Positions 50,445 through 59,610 of a stretch of 64,000 nucleotides of DNA are shown piece after piece. The translations under genes were made by a program, and so were the position numbers. The first letter of the stretch is position 1. The number at the start of each line of letters is the position of its first letter. The notes below the pieces were generated by a model, which was given only the letters and a program-made list of their open reading frames with translations, made no database searches and was not told where the DNA came from. The DNA comes from Chitinophagales bacterium (lineage in GTDB: Bacteria; Bacteroidota; Bacteroidia; Chitinophagales; Chitinophagaceae), in the NCBI GenBank assembly GCA_017303855.1, contig JAFLBL010000020.1:1-64000 (forward strand). The letters are read 5' to 3'.

Positions 50445-53400
50445 TTAAAAACTACAACGCAGGGTGGCATTAAAACTACGGGTATTGGGATATCCTCCCA
50501 GATCCACGCCGAACAAGGCCGGATTGTCTCCGTAACTGTTAATCTCCGGATCGTAACCGGAATAATTAGTGAACGTATACAGATTATTAACGCCCAGTGA
50601 AACCCGGATTGAGCTGATGCCACGGATCAGCCGGTCCGGTAATGTATAACTCAGTGTTACATTCTTGATCCGGACAAAACTGCCATCTTCAATAAAGCGT
50701 CTTGAGAACAGCAGGGTTCTCCAGAACTGACGTTCGGCTTTTGGACCGGTGGCATTGCTGTTATCTTTCCCTTCTGCCCAGGCGCCTGCCAGTACGTCTT
50801 CAGTAATATTCTTGGATCCGCCAAGGTTGCCGTTAAATGCGGTATTCATATTCACGATATCGTTGCCCTGGACACCATTGATGAACAGGCTAATGTCAAA
50901 ATTTTTGTACGCGAAATTATTAGTGAAGCCAAATGTATAATCAGGATTCACATCCCCGATAATAACCCTGTCTGTAAGGGATATGGCGGTGGGGTCATTA
51001 TCCAGGTTTCTGTATTTTACTTCCCCAACCATCCGCTTAATGATATTTGCCGGTTGAGAAGTATAGACCGGAGAGTTACGGACTTCCGCCTCATTGTCAA
51101 AATAACCGTCCTCCAGGTAGCCATATAAAGCTCCGATCGGCTGACCAGCCACTTGAATGAATGGTGCATCCCGTGTTGAGATATTGCTGGCGAATTGTTC
51201 TTTTAATCCTCCGCCGAGATTCAGGATTTTATTTCTGTTAAATGCGATATTGAATGCCGATTTCCATTGGAAATCTTTATGCCGAATCAGGTTTCCATCC
51301 AGTGAAATCTCCAGTCCTTTATTCTCCACAGCTCCGGAATTACGCAGTTGCCGTTGAAAGCCGGTGGAAGAAGGAGTGGTAATAAACTGCAGGAGGTTGT
51401 TGGTTTCTTTCCGGTATACATCCACATGCAGGTTTATATTTCCCCGGAACAACCCAAGGTCGAGTCCTGCATTATAAGCCGTGGTGGTTTCCCATTTCAG
51501 GGAAGCGTTGGCTGGTCCTGCATACACATCATCGGCCAGACCGGTTTGCAGGTTCCCGTTGAATGGATAATTATAAACAGCCAGTTTGGAGAGCGAAGCA
51601 TAAGAGCCGATACCCTGATTACCGGTTTGTCCATAACTCAGCCGGAGTATCAGGCTGCTTACAGCAGGCGCCCGGTGAAGGAATTTTTCTTTATGCAGTT
51701 TCCAGGCAAAACCCGCAGAAGGGAATCCGGCCCATTTATTATCCTTACCGAATTTGCTGGAACCGTCCTGGCGGTAAGAAAGGCTCAAAATATATTTATC
51801 ATCGAAAGAGTAATTCACCCTTCCCAGGAAAGAGATCAGGGTGGATTGGTAACGGTTGGTAATAATGGGCAATACCTGTTCAGCCGCCTGCATGTTTTCA
51901 TTTTGTAACAGGTCATTGGGAAAAGTTTTAGCTTCTGCCCTTTTCGACTGACCATTGGTCCGCTCAAATGTGGATGCACCAGTTACCCCCAGGCTGTGCT
52001 TGCTGAACTTTTTATTAAAGCTCAGTATACTTTCAGATACCAGACTGGTCCAGAGGTTATCTGACTTTAATCCCCACCCTTTTACACTGAATCCTTCATA
52101 TACCGAACGGGGATAGTATTGATCACGTGTGTTTGTTCCATAGTTAAACCCGAGATTCTGTCTGAATTTAAGTTGTTTCAGCAATGTAGCTTCTGCATAG
52201 TTGGACGAAAAGACACTGTATCCGGTCACTTTATTCAGCACATCCCGGGAATAGATCACCGGGTTGGTGATAAAGAATCCTTCTCCCGTACCATCAAATT
52301 CCTCTTCCTGAGTAATCGTAGGCGGGTACGTGATAGCTGAACGGATCACCCCGGCACTGGCCGCATCTGATTTGTCTGTACCCGTCTTTACCCCCTTGGT
52401 GATGGTATTGGCCACAGAAGTACTGGTACCAATGCGGAACACTTTGCCCAGGTTGCGGTGAAGATTAAAGCTAAGCCCGATCTTCCGGTAATCGGAATTG
52501 AGCACCGTACCTTCCTGGTTCACATAGTTCAGGGAAAGTCCGTGACTTCCGGCTTCACTGGCACCGGAAATACTGACACTATACTGTTGCGAAAGCGCCC
52601 TGCGGAAAATCGCGTCCTGCCAGTTTGTTTTATCATCCATCAGCGAATCCAGGTCTGTTGCACTATAGGGCATTGTATAACTTGTTCCATCATACTTGTT
52701 AGAGTTCTCATATGAGAGATTCTGATATAACGCATAGTGATAGGGATCCAGTACATTGATCCGTTTAGACACTTCAGATACGCCAATATTCACGGACAGT
52801 TCTACCTTGTCTTTTCCGGCCCTGCCTTTACGGGTAGTAATCAGTACCACACCATTGGCACCACGGGAACCATAGATGGCTGTTGCAGACGCATCTTTGA
52901 GGATATCAATGGTTTCAATATCGTTTGGGTTGAGAAAAGCCAGTGCGTTCAGTGTTTGCTTTTCATCACTGCCAATAGAAGAAGGCGTAGCCCCGCTGCT
53001 GTTATTGTTGAATGGCACCCCATCAATTACATACAATGGTTCAGTGCCTCCCAGGAAGGAGTTAGAGCCCCTGACCCGGATACTGATCCCTGCACCGGGA
53101 GCACCATCGTTTTGTGTCACACTCACCCCGGCCAGTTTGCCTTGTATGGCCTGTAAAATATTATTGGGATTGTCCCTGATAAAATCTTCCCGGCTAATCC
53201 GCTGAGCGGCACCCGTAACATCTGTACGCTTCAGTGTGCCATAACCAACGACCACCACATCCGAAAGCGTAGTGACTGAGGTTTTCATTACAATACTGAA
53301 TGAATTTCCGGCACCAATAACCACTTCTTCTTTGTCCATTCCCGTATAAGTAATGTCAAGCACCCTGGCACCGGCAGGAAGTTCCAACGTAAATTTTCCC

Positions 53401-53570
53401 TGTGCATTAGTGACCACTGATGTGGCCGTTTTCCTGACAGTAACAGTCGCACCGGGCAATGCCCCACCCTTCTCATCTGTTACGGTACCCGTGATCTTTC
53501 TTCCTTGTGCCATCGCCTGCAAGCCCGATAACACAAAAAGGAGCAGGTATAAAAAAGTTTGTTTTCTCAT
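50445..53570 (-). CDS. SusC/RagA-type TonB-dependent outer-membrane transporter
   Basis: About 1041 residues from MRKQTFLYLLLFVLSGLQAMAQ (signal peptide). A carboxypeptidase-regulatory-like domain (RKITGTVTDEKGGALPGATVTV) leads into the plug with the TonB-box region VVVVGYGTLKRTDVTGA, NPNDIETIDILKDASATAIYGSRGANGVVLITTRKG (in shorter blocks), and a 22-strand barrel ending in an aromatic residue (NATLRCSF). It imports oligosaccharides with SusD using TonB energy. It heads the operon susC-susD-binding protein-GH26-symporter-GH130-epimerase. A TATTTTTG box lies on a hairpin operator-like sequence before it. Confidence 0.97.
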   Translation of the reverse strand: MRKQTFLYLLLFVLSGLQAMAQGRKITGTVTDEKGGALPGATVTVRKTATSVVTNAQGKFTLELPAGARVLDITYTGMDKEEVVIGAGNSFSIVMKTSVTTLSDVVVVGYGTLKRTDVTGAAQRISREDFIRDNPNNILQAIQGKLAGVSVTQNDGAPGAGISIRVRGSNSFLGGTEPLYVIDGVPFNNNSSGATPSSIGSDEKQTLNALAFLNPNDIETIDILKDASATAIYGSRGANGVVLITTRKGRAGKDKVELSVNIGVSEVSKRINVLDPYHYALYQNLSYENSNKYDGTSYTMPYSATDLDSLMDDKTNWQDAIFRRALSQQYSVSISGASEAGSHGLSLNYVNQEGTVLNSDYRKIGLSFNLHRNLGKVFRIGTSTSVANTITKGVKTGTDKSDAASAGVIRSAITYPPTITQEEEFDGTGEGFFITNPVIYSRDVLNKVTGYSVFSSNYAEATLLKQLKFRQNLGFNYGTNTRDQYYPRSVYEGFSVKGWGLKSDNLWTSLVSESILSFNKKFSKHSLGVTGASTFERTNGQSKRAEAKTFPNDLLQNENMQAAEQVLPIITNRYQSTLISFLGRVNYSFDDKYILSLSYRQDGSSKFGKDNKWAGFPSAGFAWKLHKEKFLHRAPAVSSLILRLSYGQTGNQGIGSYASLSKLAVYNYPFNGNLQTGLADDVYAGPANASLKWETTTAYNAGLDLGLFRGNINLHVDVYRKETNNLLQFITTPSSTGFQRQLRNSGAVENKGLEISLDGNLIRHKDFQWKSAFNIAFNRNKILNLGGGLKEQFASNISTRDAPFIQVAGQPIGALYGYLEDGYFDNEAEVRNSPVYTSQPANIIKRMVGEVKYRNLDNDPTAISLTDRVIIGDVNPDYTFGFTNNFAYKNFDISLFINGVQGNDIVNMNTAFNGNLGGSKNITEDVLAGAWAEGKDNSNATGPKAERQFWRTLLFSRRFIEDGSFVRIKNVTLSYTLPDRLIRGISSIRVSLGVNNLYTFTNYSGYDPEINSYGDNPALFGVDLGGYPNTRSFNATLRCSF

Positions 53571-53588
53571 ATAGCAACAATATTTGAC

Positions 53589-53596
53589 CAAAAATA
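53589..53596 (-). promoter_or_regulatory. -7 box TATTTTTG before susC
   Basis: An exact TAnnTTTG match on the minus strand, ending 18 bases before the ATG. It overlaps the inverted repeat AATAGGT-TTTT-ACCTATT (53593-53610), so a protein bound there could control it. Confidence 0.5.
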
Positions 53597-53764
53597 GGTT
53601 TTTACCTATTCAGATGAATAGTACTATTTTATCCGATTATTGTATTATTTTATGCCGCCCGCAGTTCAGTCAATAACTTTAATTCAATTCTTCCCTGTGA
53701 ATTTGGCTGTTTTATCAAAATAGCGTTATTTTTATCAGCGACTATTTATTGATATTATTTTATC
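53593..53764. promoter_or_regulatory. Candidate operator repeats between susC and the AraC-type gene
   Basis: Within the 200-base divergent gap there are five copies of TATTTTATC or close variants: 53625-53633, 53646-53654 (last base G), 53708-53716 (TGTTTTATC), 53727-53736 (one extra T) and 53756-53764. Two pairs are spaced 21 and 19 bases apart, about two helical turns, as expected for AraC-family direct half-sites. Inverted repeats also occur at 53593-53610, at 53617-53628 (AATAGTACTATT) and at 53717-53732 (AAAATA/TATTTT). Function is inferred. Confidence 0.45.
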
Positions 53765-53770
53765 CTGTTT

Positions 53771-54649
53771 ATGCCAACAAATGTTCTTAAAGAGATCACC
53801 CCATTAACGGCCAGCGATTGTTTTACCATTTTTGCCAGGACAAAGACAGAGTTTGACTTCCCGCTTCACTATCACGAAGAAATGGAACTGAACCTGATCA
53901 TCAATGCAAAGGGCGCCAAACGGGTAGTGGGTGATCATATGGAGGAAATTGATGAGGCCGAGCTCGTCCTCGTGGGTTCCAATCTGCCACATGTATGGAA
54001 AACACATAAATGCAGGAGTCAGGAAATTCAGGAAATCACGATCCAGTTTCACAAAGACCTGTTTGATGAAAAAATGCTGCGACGCAACCAGCTTCACTTT
54101 ATCCGTGACATGTTTGAGAAATCAAAAAGGGGAATTCTTTTTTCTAAAATCACCACACAACAGTTGTCCGGACGACTGAAGCAACTCAGAACCAAACAGG
54201 GTTTTGATTCTGTACTGGAACTGATGTCTATCCTGCATGATCTTTCTATTTCCCGGAATATGCGGATCCTTTCAGATGCTTCATTCAGTAATATCCAGCA
54301 GAGTTATAACAGCCGCCGGATAGAAAAAGCAATGGAGTACATGAACCAGAATTTCGACAAACCCGTTGTGCTGGCTGATGCGGCCAAGCTGGCTAACATG
54401 ACCGAAGTTTCTTTCAGCCGCTTCTTTAAAACACATACCGGAATAAGTTTTATTGACAGCCTGCTGGAAATCCGGCTGGGCCACGCCTCCAGACTGTTGA
54501 TTGAAACAAATAAACCGGTTGCAGAAGTGGCCTATCATTGCGGATTTAACAACATATCAAATTTCAACCGGCTTTTTAAAAAGAAAAAAAGCTGCACCCC
54601 CAAACAATTCCGGGAAGACTACAGTTCTGAAAGCCGGGTTTTTATCTGA
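53771..54649 (+). CDS. AraC-family transcriptional regulator
   Basis: A 292-residue protein. The N-terminal cupin-like sensing domain starts with FDFPLHYHEEMELNLIINAKGAKRVVGDHMEEIDEAELVLVGSNLPHVWK in shorter blocks, as in sugar-responsive AraC proteins. The C-terminal 100 residues have two helix-turn-helix units: ADAAKLANMTEVSFSRFFKTHTG and VAEVAYHCGFNNISNFNRLFKKKKSCTP, then QFREDY. It is divergent from susC with putative half-sites between, and upstream of two esterase genes, so it probably controls this locus in response to a mannan-derived sugar. Confidence 0.92.
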   Translation: MPTNVLKEITPLTASDCFTIFARTKTEFDFPLHYHEEMELNLIINAKGAKRVVGDHMEEIDEAELVLVGSNLPHVWKTHKCRSQEIQEITIQFHKDLFDEKMLRRNQLHFIRDMFEKSKRGILFSKITTQQLSGRLKQLRTKQGFDSVLELMSILHDLSISRNMRILSDASFSNIQQSYNSRRIEKAMEYMNQNFDKPVVLADAAKLANMTEVSFSRFFKTHTGISFIDSLLEIRLGHASRLLIETNKPVAEVAYHCGFNNISNFNRLFKKKKSCTPKQFREDYSSESRVFI

Positions 54650-54669
54650 CACTCAATGCCAATTTTTTT

Positions 54670-55329
54670 ATGCGCAAACCCATGTTTTATTCTCTGCTGC
54701 TCCTCCTGATCTTTAGTACTGGTATTTCACAGGCGCAGCCCTTTATGAATGAGATCAGTTATTTCAGGAAACTGGACTCACTGAATCCTCCGCCGGCTCA
54801 TCCTATTCTTTTTATCGGCAGTTCTTCATTCACTAACTGGAAAGACGTACAGGATTACTTTCCGGGTTATCCTGTACTCAACCGGGCTTTTGGCGGATCT
54901 TCCCTCACGCATCAGCTGCTTTATGCAGAGCAGGTTATTTTCGCTTATTCCCCCAAACAAATCATTATTTACTGCGGAGAAAATGATGTCGCGTCTTCTC
55001 CCTCTGTTACTGCAGACTCCGTGCTGAACCGGTTTAAACGACTGCATAACCTGATCAGGTCCCGGTTACCGGATGTGCCGATCGTATATGTGTCCATGAA
55101 ACCAAGTCCCAGCCGGGAAAAATACAGGCCGGTACTTGAAAAAGGGAATGCCCTGATAAAGAAATTCATCCGGAAGAAAAGAAAAACCCGCTTTGCAGAT
55201 GTGTATCATAAAATGTTTACACAGGATGGCAAAATCATGGAGGATATCTTCCTTTCCGACAAACTGCACATGAACAGCAGGGGCTACCGTATCTGGCAGC
55301 CAATACTCGAACGATACTTACTAAAATAA
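54670..55329 (+). CDS. Secreted SGNH/GDSL esterase
   Basis: A 219-residue protein with a signal peptide (MFYSLLLLLIFSTGISQAQ). SGNH blocks are visible: Ser in FIGSSSFTNW (block I), Gly in NRAFGGSSLTHQ (II), Asn in IYCGENDVAS (III) and Asp/His in LSDKLHMNSRGY (V). It is probably an acetylesterase acting on the glycan. It starts 20 bases after the regulator gene and six bases before the next esterase gene, so the three genes likely form one transcript. Confidence 0.9.
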   Translation: MRKPMFYSLLLLLIFSTGISQAQPFMNEISYFRKLDSLNPPPAHPILFIGSSSFTNWKDVQDYFPGYPVLNRAFGGSSLTHQLLYAEQVIFAYSPKQIIIYCGENDVASSPSVTADSVLNRFKRLHNLIRSRLPDVPIVYVSMKPSPSREKYRPVLEKGNALIKKFIRKKRKTRFADVYHKMFTQDGKIMEDIFLSDKLHMNSRGYRIWQPILERYLLK

Positions 55330-55335
55330 ACAGAT

Positions 55336-56430
55336 ATGCCGTTTACCCGTTTCCAACAATACCTGCAAGGGATTTTGTTATTATTGTTTTACACTTGCTG
55401 TATACAGACTTTTGCAACCTCCCGGACCGATAGTAATTTCTACCATGCGGGCCATCCTTATATCCGGTACACCGGGCGGGTGGATTATACAGATTCCCGG
55501 CAACCAAAATTCTGGGCGCCGGGTGTTTACCTGACACTTCGGTTTCATGGAACCTATTGTATAATGGAGATAAATGATGAGGAAAAATGGGGTAAATCAC
55601 ACAACTACTTACAGGTTATACTGGATAATAAAAAAAGTTACCGCATACAGCTCATCGGGAAAAACAACAAAATCACACTGGCCAGCGGTTTAAAAAAAGG
55701 GAATCATACCCTATTAATTTGTAAGAATACCGAAGCCGAAATTGGCTTCCTTCAGCCGGTTGGTTTTATATGCAGCCAATTAAGGAAACCACCCATGGCC
55801 CCTGAACGAAAAATTGAATTTTACGGAAATTCCATCACCTGCGGCATGGGCAATGATGACAGTATCATACCCTGCAAATCGCGTGAATGGTATGATCAGC
55901 ATAATGCATATATGGCCTATGGGCCAATGGCTGCCCGGCAACTGAAAGCTCAATGGCAGCTGACCTCCGTATCCGGGATCGGACTTATACGGAGTTGTTG
56001 TAATAAAACCACGGTCATGCCCCAGGTTTTTGACAAGATCAATATGGCGGAAAATAAATTACCCTGGAATTTCAATCAGTATCAGCCGGATGTTGTCAGC
56101 ATCTGTCTCGGTCAGAATGATGGCAAACAGGATTCCACCGCATTCTGCAGTGCTTATACTGCTTTCATAGGAAGGCTCCGGTCTGTTTATCCAGATGCCA
56201 CTATTGTTTTACTCAACAGCCCGATGGCTGATCAATCGCTCGACAGCGTGCTGAAAAAATATATACTGGCAACAGAAGCCGCAGTTACCCGATCAGGGGA
56301 TCTGCAGATTACTCACTTTTTTTATAGTCAGCGCTATTATAAAGGCTGCGACGCACATCCGGATATGAAAGAACACGAGGCAATGGCCAAAGAATTAGCC
56401 GCCTTTCTGCGCAAACGGATGGGTTGGTAA
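55336..56430 (+). CDS. CE2-type acetylesterase (jelly roll plus SGNH domain)
   Basis: A 364-residue protein with a signal peptide (YLQGILLLLFYTCCIQTFA). Residues about 30-150 form a CE2-type jelly roll (IRYTGRVDYTDSRQPKFWAPGVYL), and from about 155 an SGNH esterase domain with nucleophile Ser166 in EFYGNSITCGMG, the glycine block SVSGIGLIRS, block III CLGQNDGKQD and the His in DAHPDMKEHEAMA. The known CE2 fold and specificity (6-O-deacetylation of mannan and glucomannan) fit a locus with two mannanases. Confidence 0.9.
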   Translation: MPFTRFQQYLQGILLLLFYTCCIQTFATSRTDSNFYHAGHPYIRYTGRVDYTDSRQPKFWAPGVYLTLRFHGTYCIMEINDEEKWGKSHNYLQVILDNKKSYRIQLIGKNNKITLASGLKKGNHTLLICKNTEAEIGFLQPVGFICSQLRKPPMAPERKIEFYGNSITCGMGNDDSIIPCKSREWYDQHNAYMAYGPMAARQLKAQWQLTSVSGIGLIRSCCNKTTVMPQVFDKINMAENKLPWNFNQYQPDVVSICLGQNDGKQDSTAFCSAYTAFIGRLRSVYPDATIVLLNSPMADQSLDSVLKKYILATEAAVTRSGDLQITHFFYSQRYYKGCDAHPDMKEHEAMAKELAAFLRKRMGW

Positions 56431-56457
56431 AAAAGGAAACTATTGTTATAAAACGAT

Positions 56458-57471
56458 TCAACCAAGCAGGACAGCGATCTGGCTCAACTCCTCCTGTGTG
56501 AAAGCCCGCTGTTTCAGGGAATCAATATTTGCCGTGAGCTGGCTTAGTGAACTCACACCCACCAGCACTGAAGTAACCCTTGGATCCTTCAGCAACCAGG
56601 CAATGGCCATTTGAGCCAGTGTCTGTCCACGGTCCTGTGCCATCTTATTCAACGCTCTCACTTTGCTGACCATATCTTCATTAATATCTTTTGGCTGTAT
56701 AGCCCCATTCGGAAGAGCCCTGCCTATCCGTGAATTTGTGGGTACACCACTGATATACTTATCAGTCAGCCTGCCCTGCGCCAGAGGGGAGAAAACAATA
56801 CTGCCGATACCTTCTTCTCCCAATACGTCCAGCAATGATTTGCCATCCGTCGTTCCGGGTTGTTCCACCCAGCGATCCAGCATAGAATACCGGGGCTGAT
56901 GGATAACGCAAGGGGTTCCTAACGCTTTTAAAACTGCAGCTGCTTTCCGGGTCTGTTCTGCATTGTAATTCGAAATACCCGCATATAGTGCTTTCCCGCT
57001 TCGTACAATACTATCCAGCGCCTGCATGGTTTCTTCAACAGGTGTATTGGGGTCAGGACGGTGAGAATAGAATATATCCACATAGTCAAGCCCCATCCGC
57101 TTCAGGCTCTGATCACAACTGGCTACCAGGTTTTTCCGGGACCCCCATTCGCCATAAGGACCAGGCCACATATAATAACCAGCCTTCGTGGAAATAATCA
57201 TCTCGTCGCGATAAGTCATAAGCGCTTCTTTCAGTATTCTTCCAAAATTCCGCTCTGCCTCACCACCGGGAGGGCCATAGTTATTCGCGAGATCAAAATG
57301 CGTGACACCCCGGTCGAATGCCCCGAGGATGATCTCTTTCATTGTAGCGTATTCATCCGCATTGCCGAAGTTCTGCCAAAGCCCAAGCGAGATGGCAGGA
57401 AGCATTAAACCACTCTTACCGCTGCGGTTATACAGCATTGACCCGTATCTGTTCTCCGATGCTATGTACAT
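56458..57471 (-). CDS. Aldo/keto reductase, YghZ-like
   Basis: A 337-residue NADPH-dependent TIM-barrel enzyme similar over its full length to E. coli YghZ (L-glyceraldehyde-3-phosphate reductase): CGKSG-like GKSGLMLPAISLGLWQNFG, FDLANNYGPPGGEAERNFG, STKAGYYMWPGPYGEWGSRKNL, RMGLDYVDIFYSHRPD, GISNY and WLLKDPRVTSVLVG. The tetrad Asp-Tyr-Lys-His is present (Asp in FDLANNYG, Tyr in NNYG, Lys in STKAG, His in YSHRPD). It shares strand and position with the GH5 gene. Its link to mannan use is unclear; it may be a cargo gene. Confidence 0.9.
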   Translation of the reverse strand: MYIASENRYGSMLYNRSGKSGLMLPAISLGLWQNFGNADEYATMKEIILGAFDRGVTHFDLANNYGPPGGEAERNFGRILKEALMTYRDEMIISTKAGYYMWPGPYGEWGSRKNLVASCDQSLKRMGLDYVDIFYSHRPDPNTPVEETMQALDSIVRSGKALYAGISNYNAEQTRKAAAVLKALGTPCVIHQPRYSMLDRWVEQPGTTDGKSLLDVLGEEGIGSIVFSPLAQGRLTDKYISGVPTNSRIGRALPNGAIQPKDINEDMVSKVRALNKMAQDRGQTLAQMAIAWLLKDPRVTSVLVGVSSLSQLTANIDSLKQRAFTQEELSQIAVLLG

Positions 57472-57520
57472 AAGGAACTATTTTTAATGCAAGCTACATA
57501 AACGATTTACAGATTTCAAT

Positions 57521-58846
57521 TTATTGGCTGACTTTCCCTGCTCTCCTGACTTTTGCTGTGAGCTGTACCGCATATTTCCTGATCAGTGCCCAGGTCGTTT
57601 CATCCTGATCAAATACCGTATTGAGTCCCTGCTCTTCCATAGGCGGGTCCCCCAGCCAGTCGTCCCCCTTTTGCCACATCTTATTTTTTCCTGCCGGACG
57701 ACCAATACCACCAAAAGCCCAGAACACGGCACCTGCCACAGGTCCCTCGTGATGGCAATCGCGTACTAATACCGAAAAGACAAATTCAAAATACCGGTCC
57801 CTTAATACAGTGCCGGACGAGAGAGAAAAAGAATGACCATCACGGGGAAGTCCAAACTCTTCCAATACCAGTGGCTTCCTGAGGCTTTGTGCCAGTTGCT
57901 GATGTTTCCGTATATATTTCTTTGTTTTCAGCAACACGCTATTGAATTGCGTGGCCATACTGGTATCGGTGAACCAGGCCCAGTTCTTCGGCCAGATATG
58001 GATCGTCAGATAGTCGATTTCTTTTTCCAAATGCACTGACCTGTACACCGACATGGACTCACTGCCAATATATCCTTCACTTCCCGTGGTAATGAGGTGG
58101 TTCGGATCCAATGACCTGATTAGCATTGATGTTTGCTTTATGAACTTTTTGTAGTCATTGACCGCATAAGGCCGCATCGGTCTTGGTTCATTGGCGATTT
58201 CCCAGGACATGATAGCCGGATCTTCGTTGTATTTTTTACCGGTAACAGTATTAATCCGGGTGATGATCCGCTTTACTTGTTCCTGGTATTGTTCAATACA
58301 GGGAGTACAGGAATAAAAACGACTGATATAATCCCGCATATCTTCCCATTCCATTTTCATATGAAGCAAGCTATCGGATAACCGGCCATTCCAGTTGAGG
58401 TATTGCAGGAATCCCCCGCTCCACTCCCAGTTATTACTCAGCATAACCACGGCAGTAAGCTGGCGTTTTCCCATTTCTGCCAGCAGGAAATCAAGGCCAG
58501 CCAGCAGCTCATCCCGGAATTGTCCGGTTTCCGGCTGATATGCAGGCTCTACCCGCGGATTACCATTGATCAGGCCACTGCCTTCAACAGCTGCAAGTAC
58601 ACGCAGATTATTTACTCCATTGTCTTTCAGGAAATCCAGTTCCTGTCTTATTCTTTCCTTGCCCGGCTCACTGATACCGATTAATCCTCCATACCAGTAA
58701 TTGGCTCCTATAAAATAATAGGGATGCCCATTCTTAAAAAACCGTCCGTTCTCCACTCTGACAAATGATTCCTGCGCACAGATGATTTGCTGTGAACCCA
58801 TTAAAAACAGAAGCCCTGCCAACCAACCTGTTGATATAAATTTCAT
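57521..58846 (-). CDS. Secreted GH5 endo-beta-mannanase
   Basis: A 441-residue enzyme with a signal peptide ending near IICAQ. The fold matches GH5 subfamily 7-type mannanases: FFKNGHPYYFIGANYWYGG, NNLRVLAAVEG, LSNNWEWSGGFLQYL, acid/base Glu220 in SWEIANEPRP, HIWPKNWAWF and nucleophile Glu330 in PLVLEEFGLPRDG. GAVFWAFGG follows the last strand. It is the second mannanase of the locus. No lipobox is evident. It is transcribed opposite to the esterases, with the aldo/keto reductase gene 49 bases downstream. Confidence 0.92.
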   Translation of the reverse strand: MKFISTGWLAGLLFLMGSQQIICAQESFVRVENGRFFKNGHPYYFIGANYWYGGLIGISEPGKERIRQELDFLKDNGVNNLRVLAAVEGSGLINGNPRVEPAYQPETGQFRDELLAGLDFLLAEMGKRQLTAVVMLSNNWEWSGGFLQYLNWNGRLSDSLLHMKMEWEDMRDYISRFYSCTPCIEQYQEQVKRIITRINTVTGKKYNEDPAIMSWEIANEPRPMRPYAVNDYKKFIKQTSMLIRSLDPNHLITTGSEGYIGSESMSVYRSVHLEKEIDYLTIHIWPKNWAWFTDTSMATQFNSVLLKTKKYIRKHQQLAQSLRKPLVLEEFGLPRDGHSFSLSSGTVLRDRYFEFVFSVLVRDCHHEGPVAGAVFWAFGGIGRPAGKNKMWQKGDDWLGDPPMEEQGLNTVFDQDETTWALIRKYAVQLTAKVRRAGKVSQ

Positions 58847-58916
58847 ATTTGTATTTCTGAGGTTGCAATCTAATCAGAATCTGTAAACTGGTGAATGAAT
58901 TTACTCAACCCGGTAA

Positions 58917-59033
58917 AACCAACCTTTTACAGCAATTATTTCTTCGTTTTTTTTCTTGTTCAGGAAGAAAAAAGGCTGTACGCCCAAAGAATTCAGAGAG
59001 AGTTACAGTACGGATAACCGGGTGTTTATCTGA
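58917..59033 (+). pseudogene. Remnant of the C-terminus of an AraC-family gene
   Basis: In one frame, 58917-59033 encodes about 38 codons ending FRKKKGCTPKEFRESYS, TDNRVFI and stop. This aligns without gaps to the last residues of the AraC protein at 53771-54649 (FKKKKSCTPKQFREDYS, SESRVFI), with 16 of the last 23 residues identical, 55 of 72 bases identical, and many differences at third codon positions. Upstream, I-S-x-F-x-x-L-F also matches before a stop codon at 58914. No helix-turn-helix or sensing domain remains. The gene was once functional and was cut down to its 3' end. Confidence 0.8.
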
Positions 59034-59553
59034 GCAGGCCGGAGGCGATAACCGTATCCGTGAAGCTTTTCAATACCGAAAATACTGGCTGACCCGGGAC
59101 CTGTGGTTTATATCTATAAAATGAAGCGGTATCCCTGTCTGCTGACCTGATCTGCCAATCAATACTATCCAGACTATAACCGGCAGTCGTCGGAGAATGA
59201 ACCGGAAAAAATTGTACGACCAGTATGTTCAAGGGAGTTTTTTTCGCTTCTTCGATCAATTGCTGACTTTTCTCCAGTGACCAGTTTTTGCTTTGGAGCA
59301 ACTCTCTTTGTTCAGTAAACAGCGACTCCAAACGTTCTTTCATAATTCGTCTCGATTCTGCTGTATCTACAACCCTGATCTTCTGCATGGTGAAACAAAT
59401 TTTCAGAAACTCAGCTATGGAGTCCGGAGGAACAGATTTTTTATACCGTATCGCCAAAGGTAGTTTTGGGTTTATCGTCTGCACCCCTTGCGTACCTGCA
59501 GTCAGTAAACAGAGTGCACAGCAAACGATAAGAAGCAATGAATAGATTTTCAT
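59026..59553 (-). CDS. Exported protein of unknown function
   Basis: A 175-residue protein with a signal peptide (YSLLLIVCCALCLLTAGTQG). The rest has no motif I recognise: a helical, charged middle (AESRRIMKERLESLFTEQRELLQSKNWSLEKSQQLIEEAKKT, seen as about residues 65-105) and a more beta-like C-terminus (NILVVQFFPVHSPTTAGYSLDSIDW). Its stop codon lies inside the AraC remnant on the other strand, so its final residues are encoded by antisense remnant sequence. Probably periplasmic. A hairpin ATACCAC-TTTC-GTGGTAT (59588-59605) lies upstream. Confidence 0.7.
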   Translation of the reverse strand: MKIYSLLLIVCCALCLLTAGTQGVQTINPKLPLAIRYKKSVPPDSIAEFLKICFTMQKIRVVDTAESRRIMKERLESLFTEQRELLQSKNWSLEKSQQLIEEAKKTPLNILVVQFFPVHSPTTAGYSLDSIDWQIRSADRDTASFYRYKPQVPGQPVFSVLKSFTDTVIASGLLR

Positions 59554-59610
59554 TCTGAAAAAATAACAAAATAAGAGGCCCTCTCCAATACCACTTTCGT
59601 GGTATGTACA

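Noticed and set aside
58891..59124. A 77-codon frame starting MNEFTQPGKTN next to the GH5 gene
   Set aside because: The AraC-like similarity is in a different frame of the same DNA; this frame has no similarity and is a by-product.
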